Shown piece by piece: positions 62,561 to 64,000 of a stretch of 64,000 nt of DNA. The notes beneath the pieces were generated by a model. It did no database searches and was not told the DNA's origin. It worked only from the letters and a program-made list of their open reading frames with translations. Within the stretch, counting starts at the first letter, position 1. Every line of letters begins with the position of its first letter. The stretch is from Chlorocebus sabaeus. Its lineage: Eukaryota; Chordata; Mammalia; Primates; Cercopithecidae. Position numbers and translations under genes: made by a program. The stretch lies in the NCBI RefSeq assembly GCF_047675955.1, contig NC_132919.1:66320816-66384815 (forward strand). The letters run 5' to 3'.

Positions 62561-64000
62561 TCCGCATCCCTGGCCTCAGGGTGGGGACAGAGAAGTGGGT
62601 CAGGTGTGTGATAAGCATGAGGCCTCCAACCTTCTGTGATTCCTGCTGTCCTCCGCCCTGGTAGGGAGGATGGGATTAGTCTACCCCTGGGGTCTGGGCT
62701 TCTGAGTCAGGCACAGGGAATGGGACACTGGTACGAGAGCTTTTGCGGGCAGAGCAGGTCATGGGGCCCAGTCTTGCTCCTAGTGTGATCTCTCCAAGTG
62801 TCTCATGCCCCACATTCGCACTGTGCCTGGCTCTGCTTGGAGTCCTTGTCCCCAGCCCACAATGGGTACAGGAGAGGAGGGGCTGAGGGACACGGCAGGG
62901 GAGAAAAACAGAGCCAGGGTGGGGGCCGGAGGAGGAAGAATGGGCCTAGAGTGGGAGGGCGGGGGTCAGAGCCTGACCTGGAAGGGAGGTGGCCTTCAGC
63001 AGGGGTGGGCTGGTGGCCTTAGTGCTGCCTGACCCTTAAGCCTGGAGAGGAAGCACTTCTAAGGGAGGAGGGAAGACAAGATGGGCCTATGGGCTCAGAG
63101 GAGGGGCTGCGACTTCTCACTCAGGCCATGCGGCTGGGGTCTAACCCCCCACACGAAGGGGTGAAGGGAAGAGAGGCCAGGAGGAAGATCTAGTCTTCCT
63201 CCTGGGAGAAGCTGGTGCCTGGCCCTCTTCTCTGGGTCCTTAGAGAAGAGGGGACAGGCACGGGCATACTTGCACATGTATGTGGACACGCAAGTGGGAG
63301 TGGCCCATGTGGGCATGCTGGCAGGGGAGGGCACGTGCATCTTGGTGACCGGGTCTGGAGGAGACAGACCCAGGTGGTCAGGCGGGCAGATGGTGGTGTG
63401 GTCAGAATCCTTCCTGTCCTCCTCGGGGCTGGCACAGTCCAGACACCAGCTCCCTGTGATATCACATCTGCCCAGACCCCTTCCTCTTTGGGAACCCTTC
63501 CCCTCCCCCCACAAGCTTCCTCTTTCCCATCACACCCTCCCTGGGCCTAGAGGGAGTGGACAACCACTCATTGTCCTGTTTCCGCCCCAGGAGCCACTCC
63601 AGGCCAGCCCAGGCCCCCAGCACTCAGCACCCGCTCTGCCCGCCCTGTCTGTGCAGTGCGCCCCTCCCCCACAAGCTCAGCCGTGATTCTCTCTGTGCAG
63701 TTTGTGCTGTGCCTGGGTCTGGCCGTGATATTCCCCTGTGCAGCCCACACCATGGCTATGTCTGGGCCTGGGATGCGGCTCACTGGTCATTAGAGCACTG
63801 AGTGGGGCAGCCAGTGGTGTTTCTAGAAGCATAAAAATACCCCCAACCTGAGGCCCCTCCACCCGACCCGCCCCAACACAGGCAGCACTTCCGCAGCCCT
63901 GACAGGAAATGGGCTGGAGTCTCAGCCTCCCGCCATCTCGAGGCAACTTCTTGTTTCCCTGTTGCCCTGTGCCAGCACTGGGGTAGTGCCCCCTGGGCTC

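Larger units (their letters stand above)
45024..64000 (+). other. ARHGAP27: ARHGAP27 intron 1 (5' part, runs off the window)
   Basis: Begins at the donor GTACCA. No frame matches the next ARHGAP27 residues (a VDDPPEPVYANIE-type start, then WW domains), so the acceptor lies beyond 64000. Unique stretches with nothing recognised: 45200-46980, 47600-48350, 50221-51029, 55863-56462, 58561-59274, 59925-60242, 60543-61090 and 61391-64000. Confidence 0.8.

Noticed and set aside
45024..64000. Search for ARHGAP27 WW, PH or RhoGAP exons
   Set aside because: No reading frame shows the expected residues; the exons must lie past the window.

Overview
This is a primate nuclear genome window, and most likely from an Old World monkey. 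It is packed with Alu, L1, MIR/L2, MLT1 and old DNA-transposon copies. Several of the youngest Alus carry the diagnostic changes I associate with cercopithecoid AluY subfamilies (for example CGAGGTGGCGGGC, GGCTTGAGCC before the 5' end, and GAGATCCGGCCACTG), which human AluY copies lack. Gene content and order match the human 17q21.31 PLEKHM1-ARHGAP27 neighbourhood, with the + strand here being the coding strand of both genes.

Layout. Positions 1-37238 hold the last eight coding exons of PLEKHM1. I could phase every junction by hand: 5578-5962, 20206-20476, 22129-23046, 25625-25770, 29931-30124, 35194-35257, 35776-35933 and 37127-37238. Together they encode 748 residues. Anchored on the LC3-interacting tryptophan (W635 in human), this is residues 309-1056, exactly the human length. 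The RUN domain and promoter lie upstream of the window. A 3'UTR of about 2 kb follows, with a candidate distal poly(A) signal at 39183. After a short spacer comes a GC/CpG-rich promoter region (about 41.5-43.8 kb). The first coding exon of ARHGAP27 (SH3 domain, 44367-45023) follows, and then about 19 kb of ARHGAP27 intron 1 to the end of the window. The WW, PH and RhoGAP exons of ARHGAP27 are not in the window.

The two genes both act in endomembrane traffic. PLEKHM1 is the RAB7/HOPS/LC3 adaptor for late endosome and autophagosome fusion with lysosomes. ARHGAP27 (CAMGAP1) is a CDC42/RAC GTPase-activating protein linked to clathrin-mediated endocytosis. They lie head-to-tail and nothing in the sequence shows a shared transcript.

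I did not find a novel gene system. The most interesting signals are local rearrangements. (1) A 44-bp tandem duplication copies the splice acceptor and the first 25 or so bases of a PLEKHM1 exon, giving two competing 3' splice sites, one of them frameshifting. (2) Intron positions 13.0-16.4 kb hold an inverted duplication with a derivable direction, a 51-bp inverted templated insertion inside an Alu, and a 3x64-bp tandem repeat, which together look like replication-based rearrangement. (3) A 3x51-bp GC-rich, frame-preserving minisatellite sits inside AT-rich L1 sequence. (4) There is a candidate internal promoter/first exon at 49.1 kb in ARHGAP27 intron 1. Repeat family names are from recognition by eye; no database search was possible.
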